A DNA stretch of 64,000 nucleotides from Microbulbifer harenosus. GTDB lineage: Bacteria > Pseudomonadota > Gammaproteobacteria > Pseudomonadales > Cellvibrionaceae. The stretch is from NCBI RefSeq assembly GCF_005771435.1, contig NZ_VANI01000006.1, positions 1-64,000 on the forward strand, written 5' to 3'. Below, in pieces: positions 34,764 through 45,683 of the stretch; position 1 is the first letter of the stretch; the number at the start of each line of letters is the position of its first letter. A program made the translations under genes and the position numbers. A model generated the notes under the pieces. It did no database searches and was not told where the DNA came from. It was given only the letters and a program-made list of their open reading frames with translations.

Positions 34764-34794
34764 GGGGTCCTTCACTCACTGCAGGGGAGCGGCA

Positions 34795-35889
34795 TCATGC
34801 CAGTGGCTGCAGGCCGTCAATTCTTTCGATACCCAGGCCGGGCGTTTCGTTGAGAATGATATCCGCATCCCTGTAGGTTGCGCCACCAACCACGGGGTCG
34901 TACTGGCACAGGGACGGCACGTCCAGGTCGAGCTTGGACACGATGGGAGCCTTGGCCGCGGCCACATGTGCCGCAGCCGATACGCCGATACTGGTTTCGA
35001 GCATACAACCCACCATACACTCGATATCGTACAGACCCGCCAGGTCCGCGATCTTCAGAGCGTTGGAGATACCACCGGTTTTCATCAGCTTGATGTTGAT
35101 GATTTCCGCCGCATGCCGCTGGATTACATCCAGTACTTCGTGCGGCCCGAAAATACTTTCATCCGCCATGATTGGCGTTTTGACCCGCTCTGAGATATAC
35201 CGCATACCTTCCAGGTTGCCGGCTTTTACCGGTTGCTCCACCAATTCCAGCAGTACCCCGGCCTCCTCCAGGCCGCGAATGGCCATTACCGCCTGCTTGG
35301 GACTCCAGCCCTGATTGGCGTCCAGGCGCAACAGCGCACGGCCCTTTACCGCGGCATAGACGGCCTTGATACGCTCAATATCGAGGCCGATATCTTTACC
35401 GACTTTCACCTTCAAAATCTCGAAGCCGCGCGCCACCGCGCGCTCTGCGTCCGCCACCATTTTCTCGATGTAATCCACACTGATGGTGATGTCGGTGGTG
35501 AGACTGTTTTCGCCGCCCCCGAGCAGGCGGTAGAGCGGTGTGTTGTAGCTCTGTGCAAACAGATCGTAAAGCGCAATTTCCACTGCGGCTTTCGCACTGG
35601 TGTTATTGATCATGGCACCCTCAATCTGCCGGCACAGGCGGTTGAGATCTGCCACATCACGCCCGAGAAGCATCGGTGTGTAAATGGTTTTGATCGCCGC
35701 AATCACCGAACCGTGGGTGTCACCGGTAATGACCGCCGTTGCCGGCGCATTGCCGTAACCGATGTGACCGGTGTCGGTTTCCAGCATCACGATTACATCT
35801 TCTACACACTCTACGGTCCGCAGCGCCGTCTTGAACGGGGTTACCAGCGGTACGCGCAACATTCCGAGTTTTACGTCAACAATTTTCAT
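34795..35889 (-). CDS. L-Ala-D/L-Glu (dipeptide) epimerase
   Basis: Enolase-superfamily enzyme of 364 residues. The catalytic lysines are K160 and K162 in ILKVKVG on one side and K267/K270 in INIKLMKTGG on the other. Metal ligands are D190 (RLDANQGW), E218 (LVEQPV) and D243 (MADES). The segment SKLDLDVPSL holds a D-x-D pair typical of dipeptide epimerases. It converts L-Ala-D-Glu from murein to L-Ala-L-Glu for catabolism. It starts 11 bases before the end of the NlpC/P60 gene transcript unit, showing cotranscription. Confidence 0.92.
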   Translation of the reverse strand: MKIVDVKLGMLRVPLVTPFKTALRTVECVEDVIVMLETDTGHIGYGNAPATAVITGDTHGSVIAAIKTIYTPMLLGRDVADLNRLCRQIEGAMINNTSAKAAVEIALYDLFAQSYNTPLYRLLGGGENSLTTDITISVDYIEKMVADAERAVARGFEILKVKVGKDIGLDIERIKAVYAAVKGRALLRLDANQGWSPKQAVMAIRGLEEAGVLLELVEQPVKAGNLEGMRYISERVKTPIMADESIFGPHEVLDVIQRHAAEIINIKLMKTGGISNALKIADLAGLYDIECMVGCMLETSIGVSAAAHVAAAKAPIVSKLDLDVPSLCQYDPVVGGATYRDADIILNETPGLGIERIDGLQPLA

Positions 35890-35900
35890 GGCATTCGCGA

Positions 35901-37304
35901 TCAGATAATGGTTTTAATGGCATAAATACCATCGACAAAGCTCTTCTCACGATTGAGAAGCAGTGGCGTCAACGGCGTAACGGAGACGCCGGAAAGCGTT
36001 CCCGTATAGAGTGATTGGTCCTCGGCAAAATACCGCAACCCGGTAACATCGTGAATCACGTAGGGCTCGCCCTCTACACGGCCGATGTACATCATCACAT
36101 GCCCGGGAATATAGATCAGGTCGCCGACGGAAAGATTTGCCAGCGCGGTCAAGCGCTCTTCGCGGTCGCCGGGTGCAAAGGTCTTGGTGGGTGCGAATCC
36201 GCTCGCACCCTGCTGCCCGGAATTTCGCGGCATCAGAATACCTACCGACTTGTACACCTCACCGACGAAACCGGTGCAGTCGCGCGCATTGTAATCGTGT
36301 CCCCACCCGTAACGTTCACCCAGAAACTTGAACGCCTGGCGCAGGATATTGGAAGGCCGGTAGGCCAGCGGACCCACGCGGACATCGCGCCCACGACCGA
36401 TCAGCGCCGGCTCAAATTCCAGTGCTCCGGTATCCGAGCGGACTGGCAGCGAGACAATGTAACTCGCATAGGGGTTCTGACCGTGTACATTATGTCCAAC
36501 CTCCCTTGCGGTGAGCAGAGGCAGGGAGACCCCCATATCCAGCAAGACCTGGGAAGTGCGCGCATCTTTCGGGTTATAGTTGGTGGTAACACTTGCGCCA
36601 GTGACCATCAGGCGCTGCTCGCGGGCGGCCCACCGCTCCAGCTGCTCGCGCGCCGCCAGCGCCACCGCCTGCTTTGGCAGCCAGGCCGCGTAGTGATAAT
36701 TGACCGCAAACCACCAAAGCCCGTCCGCGCTTTCATGCAGCAGCGCCAGCCTCTGGCCTGGGAACACGCCGGTTTCCTGGAAACGATCCAGATCCCGATC
36801 GTCCTGTGATTTCAGCACGCGGGTATCCGTGGGAAAGCTGCGCATGCTTGCGCGCTCGACCACCATACCCCAGCGCACATCTACCTCGGCGGGGACGCGC
36901 TCTCGCTGCACCGCCGCCTCGAGCGCCGCGTAATCCTCGGTACTGACAATGCGGCCATCCACATGGTAACGAGGGGAAGACGCGGGCCGACTAACGCCAT
37001 CAATCCATTTCAGCACCTGTGCGCGCGGCAGCGTCTGCGGAAACTCATCCAGATCGTTGAGGTGCTCGTCCAGTTCAAAACTCGCGTTATTGAAACGCCG
37101 GATTGCCGCCGCATCCATGCGCACATCATCGCGGTCGAGGCGCTCGATCCAGTAGGATGCGTCCAGCATGGCTTCACGCACCATGGGCACATCGGTGGTA
37201 AAGTCTGACGCCACGCGTTGTGCCGGCGAACGACTATCCGCACCGTCGCAGGCGCAAAGCATCGTGCCGAGCACCGCCGCCAACCAATAACCTGTAATAC
37301 GCAC
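35901..37304 (-). CDS. SH3/NlpC-P60 murein peptidase lipoprotein (YkfC-like)
   Basis: 467 residues. The lipoprotein signal has Cys near residue 17-19 (AAVLGTMLCAC). Two bacterial SH3-like regions are followed by an NlpC/P60 domain with Cys near 342 in NARDCTGFVGEVYKSVG, His in PGHVMMYIG and the third polar residue in VIHDVTG. The arrangement of N-terminal extension, SH3 repeats and C-terminal peptidase matches gamma-D-glutamyl-L-diamino acid endopeptidases such as YkfC, which release L-Ala-D-Glu, the substrate of the epimerase encoded next. Confidence 0.9.
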   Translation of the reverse strand: MRITGYWLAAVLGTMLCACDGADSRSPAQRVASDFTTDVPMVREAMLDASYWIERLDRDDVRMDAAAIRRFNNASFELDEHLNDLDEFPQTLPRAQVLKWIDGVSRPASSPRYHVDGRIVSTEDYAALEAAVQRERVPAEVDVRWGMVVERASMRSFPTDTRVLKSQDDRDLDRFQETGVFPGQRLALLHESADGLWWFAVNYHYAAWLPKQAVALAAREQLERWAAREQRLMVTGASVTTNYNPKDARTSQVLLDMGVSLPLLTAREVGHNVHGQNPYASYIVSLPVRSDTGALEFEPALIGRGRDVRVGPLAYRPSNILRQAFKFLGERYGWGHDYNARDCTGFVGEVYKSVGILMPRNSGQQGASGFAPTKTFAPGDREERLTALANLSVGDLIYIPGHVMMYIGRVEGEPYVIHDVTGLRYFAEDQSLYTGTLSGVSVTPLTPLLLNREKSFVDGIYAIKTII

Positions 37305-37364
37305 GTTGTTACCTCTGCTGTTTTACCTCAGGTACGGGAAAGGTCGGTTCATTGTCGATGAAAT

Positions 37365-37392
37365 ACAAAAAAATGGGCACCCGAAAGTGCCC
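37365..37392 (-). terminator. Rho-independent terminator of the TonB receptor gene
   Basis: Read on the minus strand, GGGCAC-TTTCGG-GTGCCC is followed by ATTTTTTTG: a compact hairpin and a T run 22 bases after the receptor stop codon. Confidence 0.88.
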
Positions 37393-37414
37393 GGCAAGTG
37401 GAAGAAATCCGCGA

Positions 37415-40375
37415 TTAAAAATCTACCGAGGCAGACAGGCGGACACTTCGTGGGGTCTGAAATGCAGTGGGTGAAAGGAAGTCGTCACTGTTGGTGGCCA
37501 TGGTGTAGCGCAGGATTTCATCCACATCGGTAACACTCTGGCTGTTCAACACGTTGAATATATCCGCGCGCAGGCTCACGTCCCTGCCTGCCACCTGGGT
37601 GCGGTAGGCCGCACCCAGGTCAAGGGTATTGATCCAGTCGAGATCGCCATACTGCCCTTTGTTCAGGCGAGCAAAGGTGCGCTCGGCATTGGTGTAATCA
37701 CCCGAACAGTTTTCAACACATACATAGTTGAAGTCGTAACTTTCACTGTCGGTGAAGGGGTTGCCCTGGGCGCGGGCGTTGATCGGACGACCGGAAATCA
37801 TGCTGAAAGATGCCGACAGGCTCAGGCTGTCGGTCAGCGCATATATACCGCGCATTTTCAGTGAATGGGTGCGATCATTTGGCAGGCGGCCGTAGTTACC
37901 CAGCAGGTAGGCAACGTTATCGCCCGCTTCGGTCCACCCGGGAATATCATTGCCGGTATCCGAATTCACGCCACCTTCATAGTTGCCGTAGGAACGGGAC
38001 CAGGTATATGAGGTATTGAAAGACCAGCGATCGGCGAACTGGCGATCCAGAATCAGCTCAATGGCATTGTAGCTGCGCTCTGGCACCGGGCCGCCCAGGG
38101 GCTGGCCGTCGAGGCCCGGCATCTGGTTTTTCGCCAGATCGATGCTGATCTGACGCGTCTGGCCATCGTCGCATTCACGGGTCAGGGTAAGTTCGCGCCC
38201 GGGGTTGGCGAACACCCAACCGGAAATATTGCCGCAACCGGCCACGTCTACATTGATCTTCATATCCTCGATGGCGTTTTCGAAGCGCCGCGCGATCCCG
38301 CGCACACCCAGCTTCCAGCTCTCTGCCACCAGTTTTTCGTAACCGAGAATCAGCTCGTCCTGATAGCTGGCCTCGAGGTCGTTGTCGACTACCGCCTCAG
38401 CGCCCGAGAGGCCGGCCGTGGAATTGCCCACTTGGTAAACATCGCCAATCTGGGCACCGAGAATCGGTGTCACATTGGTGTAACCGGACGCAGTTGTCTC
38501 TGAGGTGAACCCTTCCAGCTCATGGTATGTGCGCAAGTCCAGACTACCGCCACCCTCACGCGCCACCAGACCGTTGGCCAGAGGGAAATAGTAACGGCCG
38601 AGATTTGCAAACAGCTTGGAGGAACCGTCGCCGTTGATATCCCAGGCCACGCCAAAGCGCGGGGAGATCATGTCGTCAACTTTCAGGAAAGAGTTGCCAC
38701 CGGCATCCTTGGTGTCGAATTCGTCAAAACGTACGCCCAGGGTAGCGGTGATGTTGCTGGTCACCGACCAGACATCTTCCAGGTAAAACGCCGAGGTTTC
38801 GGCCTCGAATTCGCCAGTGGAGTTTTTGGTCCAGGCGATCACATAGGCATCGCCGGCAACGGTACCGCCGTTCACCGCATCGCCCGGCGTGGCATCGTAG
38901 ATCTGGTAGTACTGTTGGTCCGGACCGGTGGTAAGGCGATTCATTACAGTAGTGCGGACTTCGTCGTCCATACCGAAGCGCAGCAGGTGATCACCGAGTG
39001 CGTATTCCATGTCGAGGCGGAATGCCTCGCGACCATTGTCACGCGCGTCGAATTGCCGCGACGTGGTGCAACCGAGCTGCTCATCCACGCGGTTGTCATA
39101 AACATAGGCACACTCGAAGCCTGAGGTGTCGGACGCGTCGTAGTTGCCCTCACTCTCGCCGTACATGGCCTTAATCAGGAAGTTATCGGTGACCTGACCG
39201 GTGTAGGTCGCGAGATAATTCTTGCCACCGCGCTCAACAAAGGCCGTCTGCAGATACTCGCCATCGTCGTAGTTATCGGTTACGGACTCACGCTCGTCGG
39301 AAAACGCGATCAGCTCCAGCGCGTGGTCGTCGGTGATCAGCCAGTCCACCTTGCCACCCCAGAAGGCACTGTCATCTTTGGTCTCCCAGGTGGTGCCACC
39401 ATTCAGGGTATGCCCTTCGCTGCGGTTGTTGCGCGGCTCGTACACCACGTAATAGAACAACTTGTCCTGGATCAGCGGGCCGCTGGCATAGAAGCTGGTG
39501 CTGAAGTCATCGCTGTCGGCGAGCTTGTTACTGGATACCCGCTCTCCATTCGCGTTGTAGCCGTCGGTACCACCACCGCGCAGGGCCGCGGGCTCGTAGT
39601 AGGTACTGAAGCCGTATTTGAATTCATTGGTACCGGATTTCACCACGGCGTTGGTCACGCCACCGGTGGTGCGACCGAATTCCACGGAATAACCGCCGGT
39701 TTTGATCTGGGCCTCTTCGAGGAAGGAGAAGGGTACCGAGCCCGCGCTCACACCGGTCTCCACGTCGCTGACGTTGAGACCGTTGATGAATACCGCATTT
39801 TCGCCCACGGAAGACCCGCCAAACGACACACCGCCAAACGCAGTGCCGGAAACCGTGCCCGGTGCCATCAGTGCGACCGACTCCAGGCTGCGGCCAACAG
39901 GCAGCATCTCCAGATCCGCCGCGGAAAACGTCACGCCGGACTCAGATGTGGCGGTGTCAATCTGCAGGCGGCCGCGCTGTCCGATCACTGCCACTTCTTC
40001 AATCTCACCCTGATCCTCTGCCACTTCCGTGGTGGTGCCGATGGTTACGCGTACGTTCGGCGCGAGGACCTGCGGCTCACCGTCAACCACGATGAACACT
40101 TCGTAGTTGCCTACCGGCAAGCGCGAAAAGCGATAGCGGCCTTTACTATCCGCCTTCGCCGTTCGCGTCAGTCCGTTGTCCTTGTTGCGGATGGTGACTT
40201 CCACACCGGACACCGCGGCTTCAGTGGTCTCAAGCGTACCAACGATGGCGCCATCGCTGTTTGCCGCAAGCGCCACCGGAGTGCCCAGAGAGGCGACACC
40301 GACGGCAGTACCAATGGCCATCGCCAACAAGTGACGTTGAAGCTTGTTCTTTGCAGAAGCGTTTCGATCGAACAT
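37415..40375 (-). CDS. Oar-like TonB-dependent receptor
   Basis: 986 residues from the ATG at 40375 (GGGAG upstream). Signal peptide ends near GTPVALAA. A carboxypeptidase-regulatory-like domain (about 22-95: GAIVGTLETTEAAVSGVEVTIRNKDNG, GRYRFSRLPVGNYEVFI) precedes the TonB-box-like EEVAVIGQRG, a plug (ENAVFINGLNVSDVETG; GRTTGGVTNAVVKSGTNEF) and a 22-strand barrel ending in SASVDF. Oar-type receptors import peptides or complex nutrients. Placed directly upstream of the murein-peptide genes on the same strand, it may import peptides released from cell walls. Long empty upstream region. Confidence 0.92.
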   Translation of the reverse strand: MFDRNASAKNKLQRHLLAMAIGTAVGVASLGTPVALAANSDGAIVGTLETTEAAVSGVEVTIRNKDNGLTRTAKADSKGRYRFSRLPVGNYEVFIVVDGEPQVLAPNVRVTIGTTTEVAEDQGEIEEVAVIGQRGRLQIDTATSESGVTFSAADLEMLPVGRSLESVALMAPGTVSGTAFGGVSFGGSSVGENAVFINGLNVSDVETGVSAGSVPFSFLEEAQIKTGGYSVEFGRTTGGVTNAVVKSGTNEFKYGFSTYYEPAALRGGGTDGYNANGERVSSNKLADSDDFSTSFYASGPLIQDKLFYYVVYEPRNNRSEGHTLNGGTTWETKDDSAFWGGKVDWLITDDHALELIAFSDERESVTDNYDDGEYLQTAFVERGGKNYLATYTGQVTDNFLIKAMYGESEGNYDASDTSGFECAYVYDNRVDEQLGCTTSRQFDARDNGREAFRLDMEYALGDHLLRFGMDDEVRTTVMNRLTTGPDQQYYQIYDATPGDAVNGGTVAGDAYVIAWTKNSTGEFEAETSAFYLEDVWSVTSNITATLGVRFDEFDTKDAGGNSFLKVDDMISPRFGVAWDINGDGSSKLFANLGRYYFPLANGLVAREGGGSLDLRTYHELEGFTSETTASGYTNVTPILGAQIGDVYQVGNSTAGLSGAEAVVDNDLEASYQDELILGYEKLVAESWKLGVRGIARRFENAIEDMKINVDVAGCGNISGWVFANPGRELTLTRECDDGQTRQISIDLAKNQMPGLDGQPLGGPVPERSYNAIELILDRQFADRWSFNTSYTWSRSYGNYEGGVNSDTGNDIPGWTEAGDNVAYLLGNYGRLPNDRTHSLKMRGIYALTDSLSLSASFSMISGRPINARAQGNPFTDSESYDFNYVCVENCSGDYTNAERTFARLNKGQYGDLDWINTLDLGAAYRTQVAGRDVSLRADIFNVLNSQSVTDVDEILRYTMATNSDDFLSPTAFQTPRSVRLSASVDF

Positions 40376-40836
40376 GAGAGAGTCTCCCAGGCTGTTATTG
40401 TGCTTGTTTCCCGGACGGAGAACGGCTCCATCCATCGGTGGAACTCATCGCTTTTTTCAGGTGCTTCTGTGGCACCTCTACTCTTCCTGCTGATGCAACC
40501 CGCAACCACTGGGTTTCATACTTTATAACTGGACTAAAAAATACTTGGAATAAGATATTCCTCCGACATTCTGATGAAAAAATTCGCCGAATGCGATGGC
40601 TGACTAATAAAAAATTCAAATAAATTTCGCAAAAGAGACAAAAAGACAGTTAAGTCATGTTTGGTGTCAGGAAAATAGTAAGGAGGGGGATTCTGATGGC
40701 CGATTTCCCGGGAGCCGGGAACTACACCAAGCCAGAACTGAGCAAAAAACACCCAAAACTGGGTTGATGGATTTTGCGGAGGCGGCAGTTACATCACCTA
40801 TACTGCAGGTGCACATAACATTAACGAGGGGGTCGC
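40376..40836. promoter_or_regulatory. Divergent intergenic region, TonB receptor / ppnN
   Basis: 460 bases without a convincing gene, AT-richer than its surroundings around 40530-40690. It carries the promoters of the receptor (leftward) and of ppnN (rightward). No operator or riboswitch was recognised. Confidence 0.45.
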
Positions 40837-42210
40837 ATGTTTTCAGAAGTTGTCGATGCGCAGGTATCACCCACCGGGCAGTTCGATATTCTCTCCAAGT
40901 ACGAAATCCACAAACTCAGCGACGAGAGCCGAGGGCCGCAATACCAGGCATTTCGCAACTGTTCCCTGGCGGTACTGAACAGCGGCGGCTACATGGATGA
41001 CGGCAAGGAACTGCTGGAAAAATATTCAGATTTTGATATTTCGGTTATCCCCACCGAGCGCAGTGTAAAACTCAGGGTCACCAATGCGCCGGCCGGCGCC
41101 TTTGTGGACGGCAAAATGATCCGCGGTATTGCCGAGCATCTGTTCGCAGTATTGCGGGATATCATCTACGTCAACAGCGAGATTACCGGGGACCCGCGTT
41201 ACAACCTGGTATCTGCGCAGGGCGTCACCGACGCGGTATTTCATATCCTGCGCAACGCCGGCACCTTCAATCGCAATCGCACACCGCGGCTTGTGGTCTG
41301 CTGGGGAGGCCACTCGATTTCCGCAGAAGAGTATGACTACACCAAGAAAGTGGGTTACGAACTGGCGCTGCGCCATCTTGATATCTGCACAGGTTGTGGT
41401 CCCGGCGCCATGAAAGGCCCAATGAAAGGCGCCACCATCGGCCACGCCAAACAGCGCGACCGCCACGGCCAATACCTGGGCATCACCGAGCCCGGCATCA
41501 TCGCCGCGGAAGCGCCGAATCCAATCGTCAACCAGCTGGTGATCATGCCGGACATTGAAAAACGCCTGGAAGCCTTCGTACGCACCGGCCACGGCATTGT
41601 GGTATTCCCCGGAGGCGCGGGCACCGCGGAGGAGATTCTCTACCTGCTCGGCATTCTGTTGCATCAGGACAACAGGGATCAGCCCTTCCCGGTTATTTTT
41701 ACCGGCCCGGCCAGCGCGGCGGAGTACTTCATCCGCATCGACCAGTTCATTGCCAACACCCTTGGAGAAGAGGCGCGTACGCGCTACCAGATCATCATCG
41801 ACGATCCGCAGGAAGTCGCGCGGCAGATGGCTGCAGGCATCGAAAAAGTGCGGGAACACCGCAAGGAAACCGGCGATGCCTACTACTTTAACTGGCAGCT
41901 GAAAATCTCCACCGAATTCCAGCGCCCGTTCGCGCCGACCCACGAAAACATGCGCGGGCTCGCCCTGCACAAAAATCAGGAACCCTACCTGCTCGCCGCC
42001 AACCTGCGCCGCGCATTTTCCGGAATCGTATCCGGCAATGTGAAAGATGAAGGAATCCGCAACGTCGAGAAAAACGGCCCTTACGAGCTGTGCGGCGATC
42101 CAACACTGATGCACAGCATGGACACCCTGCTTGAATCGTTTATTAAGCAACAGCGCATGAAACTGCCTGGGAGACAGTACACTCCCTGCTACAGGATCAG
42201 TGCGGACTAA
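40837..42210 (+). CDS. ppnN: Pyrimidine/purine nucleotide 5'-monophosphate nucleosidase PpnN
   Basis: 457 residues matching PpnN (YgdH): N-terminal domain (LRVTNAPAGAFVDGKMIRGI), a Rossmann LOG-type core (PRLVVCWGGHSIS, TGCGPGAMKGPMKGATIGHA, catalytic PGGAGTAEE at residues 258-266) and a C-terminal domain. It hydrolyses nucleoside monophosphates to base and ribose 5-phosphate and in E. coli is stimulated by (p)ppGpp. ACGAGGGGG precedes the start. Confidence 0.93.
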   Translation: MFSEVVDAQVSPTGQFDILSKYEIHKLSDESRGPQYQAFRNCSLAVLNSGGYMDDGKELLEKYSDFDISVIPTERSVKLRVTNAPAGAFVDGKMIRGIAEHLFAVLRDIIYVNSEITGDPRYNLVSAQGVTDAVFHILRNAGTFNRNRTPRLVVCWGGHSISAEEYDYTKKVGYELALRHLDICTGCGPGAMKGPMKGATIGHAKQRDRHGQYLGITEPGIIAAEAPNPIVNQLVIMPDIEKRLEAFVRTGHGIVVFPGGAGTAEEILYLLGILLHQDNRDQPFPVIFTGPASAAEYFIRIDQFIANTLGEEARTRYQIIIDDPQEVARQMAAGIEKVREHRKETGDAYYFNWQLKISTEFQRPFAPTHENMRGLALHKNQEPYLLAANLRRAFSGIVSGNVKDEGIRNVEKNGPYELCGDPTLMHSMDTLLESFIKQQRMKLPGRQYTPCYRISAD

Positions 42211-42428
42211 GTTCTATCTACTGCGGCTATTGCCAAGACTTCAGCAAGAGCCGCCTCTCTCCCGAATCCTTCGCCAGCGGCGGTCAGGCCAACCGGTCTG
42301 ATAGTCGTTTCCCTGCCGCTTTGGTATCCTTGCGCGCTTGCCCGATAGCCCGCAATAGGAGGCACATCCCCCTTAGTGCCGGCACACCAGAACAACCAAG
42401 CCACTGATTTATAAAGAATTCCTCACCC

Positions 42429-45077
42429 ATGCCCGCAACCGTCAGCACGAACCAGCAAGTCGAACACACCCCTATGATGCAGCAATACCTGCGCATCAAG
42501 GCCGAACACCCGCAGGAGCTGGTGTTCTACCGCATGGGGGACTTCTACGAGCTGTTCTACGACGACGCCAAGCGCGCGGCGGAACTGCTGGATGTGACCC
42601 TGACCGCCCGCGGCAAGTCCGGGGGGCAGCCGATTCCCATGGCGGGTATTCCCTACCATGCGGCGGAAGGGTATCTGGCGCGGCTGATCAGGGCTGGGGT
42701 TTCCGTGGCCATCGCCGAGCAGATCGGCGACCCGGCCACCAGCAAAGGCCCTGTGGAGCGCAAGGTGGTGCGCATCGTCACCCCGGGCACCGTCACCGAT
42801 GAGGCGCTGCTGAACGAGCGCCGCGACAACCTGCTGGCGGCCACTGTGATGATCGGGGGCAAGTTTGGCCTCGCACTGCTGGACGTGGGCACTGGGCATT
42901 TTGCGGTGCAGGAAGTGGACACGCTGGACGCGCTGGTAGAACAAGTGCAGCGCTATAGCCCCACCGAGCTGCTGGTGTCCGAAGACCTGATCCTGCCGGC
43001 AGAAATCGAACGCCGCGCCGGCCTGCGCCGCCGTGCGCCCTGGGAATTCGACCTGGAGAGCGCACTGCGCCTGCTGAACCGCCAGTTCGGCACCATGGAT
43101 CTCGAAGCCTTCGGCTGCAGCCATATGCATGCTGCCCTGTGTGCCGCCGGTTGCCTGCTGCAGTATGCCCGCGACACCCAGCGCACCGAACTGCCGCATA
43201 TCCGCACCCTGCGCACCGAGCGCAGTGAAGACACCGTGGCACTGGACCCGGCCAGCCGCCGCAATCTGGAGATCGACACCAACCTCAATGGCGGCGATGA
43301 CAACACGCTGCTGTCGGTGTTCGATGCCTGTAAAACCGCCATGGGCAGCCGCCTGCTGCGCCGCTGGCTGAACAATCCCCTGCGCAACTTAAATATCCTC
43401 GAACAGCGCCAGCAGGCCATCGCCGCGCTGATCGCCGACTACCGCTTCGAACCGCTGCGCGAGGCACTCAAGCCCATCGGCGATATGGAGCGCATCCTCG
43501 GCCGCCTGGCCCTGCGCTCGGCGCGCCCGCGAGACCTGTCCCGTTTGGGCATGTCTCTGGCGCAGTTCCCGGAACTGCAGCGTCAATTGAGTGAGACGGA
43601 TGCGAGCCTGCTCGGCCAGCTCTCCCGGGAAATGGGCGAGTGGCCGGACACGGTGGAACTGCTGGAGCGGGCACTGGTAGAGAACCCGCCGGTGGTGATC
43701 CGCGAGGGCGGTGTGATTGCCGAGGGCTTCGATGAGGAGCTGGACGAGCTGCGCGGCATCAGCGAGAACGCCGGCGACTATTTAGTGCAGATGGAAGTGC
43801 GCGAGAAGGAGCGCACCGGCATCCCCACTCTAAAGGTGGGTTACAACCGCGTGCACGGCTACTACATCGAGATCAGCCGCGGCCAGAGCGACAAGGCGCC
43901 GGCGGACTATATCCGCCGCCAAACCCTCAAAAACGCCGAGCGGTTCATCACTCCGGAGCTGAAAGAGTTCGAAGACAAGGCACTGTCCGCCAAGAGCCGC
44001 GCCCTGGCCCGGGAGAAGTTCCTGTACGAGGAGCTCATCACCACCCTGAACGAACACCTGGCAGAGCTGCAGAACGCCGCCGCCGCGGTGTCCCAGCTGG
44101 ACGTGCTGGCAAATATGGCCGAGCGCGCGGACCAGCTGCGCCTGACAAAACCCGAGCTGTCCAAGCAGCCCGGCATCCACGTCGAGGGCGGCCGCCACCC
44201 GGTGGTGGAGCAGGTTCTCGACGTGCCCTTCGTGGCCAACGATATCGACCTGCACGACGCCCGCCGCATGCTGGTGATCACCGGCCCCAACATGGGTGGT
44301 AAGTCGACCTATATGCGCCAGACCGCGCTGATTGCGCTGCTCGCCCACTGCGGCAGCTTTGTGCCCGCCGACCGCGCGCGCATCGGCCTGCTGGACCGTA
44401 TCTTCACCCGCATTGGCAGCGCCGACGACCTCGCCGGCGGCCGCTCCACCTTTATGGTGGAGATGACCGAGACGGCAAATATCCTGCGCAACGCCAGTGA
44501 GCACAGCCTGATCCTGATGGACGAGATCGGTCGCGGCACCAGCACCTACGACGGCCTATCCCTGGCCTGGGCCTGCGCCCATTTCCTGGCCGACAAGGTG
44601 CGCGCCTTCACCCTGTTCGCCACCCACTACTTCGAGCTGACCGAACTGCCCGCGCAGTGCCCAGAGGCCACCAACATCCACCTGAACGCTACCGAGCACG
44701 GGGACTCCATCGTGTTCCTGCACCGCATCCAGGAGGGCCCCGCATCCAAGAGCTACGGCCTGCAAGTGGCAAAGCTGGCCGGCATCCCTCAGGAAGTTCT
44801 GGACGAAGCCAAGGCCCGCCTCGCCGCCCTGGAAGCGGGCCACACCACCCGCGATTCCAGCCCAGGAGTAAAAGCTGCAGCCCAACAGACCCTCAATCCA
44901 GCCCCTGCCCCCAAGCCAGCGCCGGCCGCGCAGCCTAAAGTTGCCGCTCCCGCCCAGGTAGACCTGTTCGGCAGTGGCCCGCACCCGGCGGTGGAAGCGC
45001 TGGAAGCCTTGGATCCAGACGACCTGACCCCGCGCCAGGCACTGGAACAGCTCTACGCCCTACGCAAACTGTTATAA
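42429..45077 (+). CDS. mutS: DNA mismatch repair protein MutS
   Basis: 882 residues, normal for MutS. The mismatch-reading motif is [11 protein letters not shown] near residue 34, the ATPase Walker A is GPNMGGKST (619-627), followed by [14 protein letters not shown], Walker [17 protein letters not shown] and [12 protein letters not shown] Pro/Ala-rich linker ([14 protein letters not shown]) leads to the C-terminal tetramerisation helix ([22 protein letters not shown]). Upstream lies a 218-bp gap without other features. Confidence 0.98.
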   Translation: MPATVSTNQQVEHTPMMQQYLRIKAEHPQELVFYRMGDFYELFYDDAKRAAELLDVTLTARGKSGGQPIPMAGIPYHAAEGYLARLIRAGVSVAIAEQIGDPATSKGPVERKVVRIVTPGTVTDEALLNERRDNLLAATVMIGGKFGLALLDVGTGHFAVQEVDTLDALVEQVQRYSPTELLVSEDLILPAEIERRAGLRRRAPWEFDLESALRLLNRQFGTMDLEAFGCSHMHAALCAAGCLLQYARDTQRTELPHIRTLRTERSEDTVALDPASRRNLEIDTNLNGGDDNTLLSVFDACKTAMGSRLLRRWLNNPLRNLNILEQRQQAIAALIADYRFEPLREALKPIGDMERILGRLALRSARPRDLSRLGMSLAQFPELQRQLSETDASLLGQLSREMGEWPDTVELLERALVENPPVVIREGGVIAEGFDEELDELRGISENAGDYLVQMEVREKERTGIPTLKVGYNRVHGYYIEISRGQSDKAPADYIRRQTLKNAERFITPELKEFEDKALSAKSRALAREKFLYEELITTLNEHLAELQNAAAAVSQLDVLANMAERADQLRLTKPELSKQPGIHVEGGRHPVVEQVLDVPFVANDIDLHDARRMLVITGPNMGGKSTYMRQTALIALLAHCGSFVPADRARIGLLDRIFTRIGSADDLAGGRSTFMVEMTETANILRNASEHSLILMDEIGRGTSTYDGLSLAWACAHFLADKVRAFTLFATHYFELTELPAQCPEATNIHLNATEHGDSIVFLHRIQEGPASKSYGLQVAKLAGIPQEVLDEAKARLAALEAGHTTRDSSPGVKAAAQQTLNPAPAPKPAPAAQPKVAAPAQVDLFGSGPHPAVEALEALDPDDLTPRQALEQLYALRKLL

Positions 45078-45228
45078 GCACCCAACCAATTCGACTCAAA
45101 AGCTACTACAATTCGCGCCAGTAATTGCTAAAATCCGCTGCTTTCAGAATCGGGCCCGGCCCCGCCATGGGAACCGGCCCGGCAGCGGTAACGCACAGCA
45201 CTATTGATAGCACTATCGAGGGACAAGC

Positions 45229-45552
45229 ATGACATTCGTAATTGGGGAAAACTGCATCAAGTGCAAATACACCGACTGTGTGGAAGTTTGCCCGGTAGAT
45301 TGCTTCTACGAAGGACCCAACTTCCTGGTGATCCACCCGGACGAGTGTATCGACTGCGCCCTGTGTGAACCCGAGTGTCCCGCCAACGCCATCTTCTCCG
45401 AAGACGAGGTGCCGGAAGACCAGCAGGAATACATCGAGCTCAACGCAGAACTCGCGGAGGTATGGCCGAATATCACCGAGAAAAAAGACTCACTGCCGGA
45501 TGCCGAGGAGTGGGATGGTGTGAAAGGCAAGCTGCAGTATCTGGAGCGCTGA
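45229..45552 (+). CDS. fdxA: 7Fe ferredoxin FdxA
   Basis: 107 residues of the Azotobacter FdI type. C9, C17 and C50 would bind the [3Fe-4S] cluster; C21, C40, C43 and C46 the [4Fe-4S] cluster; C12 and C25 match the free cysteines. The acidic C-terminal extension ([15 protein letters not shown]) is also typical. A mutS-fdxA arrangement is common in gammaproteobacteria. A terminator follows 17 bases after the stop. Confidence 0.96.
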   Translation: MTFVIGENCIKCKYTDCVEVCPVDCFYEGPNFLVIHPDECIDCALCEPECPANAIFSEDEVPEDQQEYIELNAELAEVWPNITEKKDSLPDAEEWDGVKGKLQYLER

Positions 45553-45568
45553 GCACTCGTATTCAAAT

Positions 45569-45596
45569 AAAAAGCCGTCTTCACCGACGGCTTTTT
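45569..45596 (+). terminator. Rho-independent terminator of fdxA
   Basis: AAAAAGCCGTC-TTCACC-GACGGCTTTTT: a 6-bp GC stem extended by A/T arms, with the T run on the plus strand. Confidence 0.9.
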
Positions 45597-45683
45597 ACTT
45601 TCTCAGGGATTGAACCCCCTCGCGCCGGCTCAATGGATTTATCGGCTGTTCCCCGGAAGTAACCAAGTACCGACTGACTGTTT

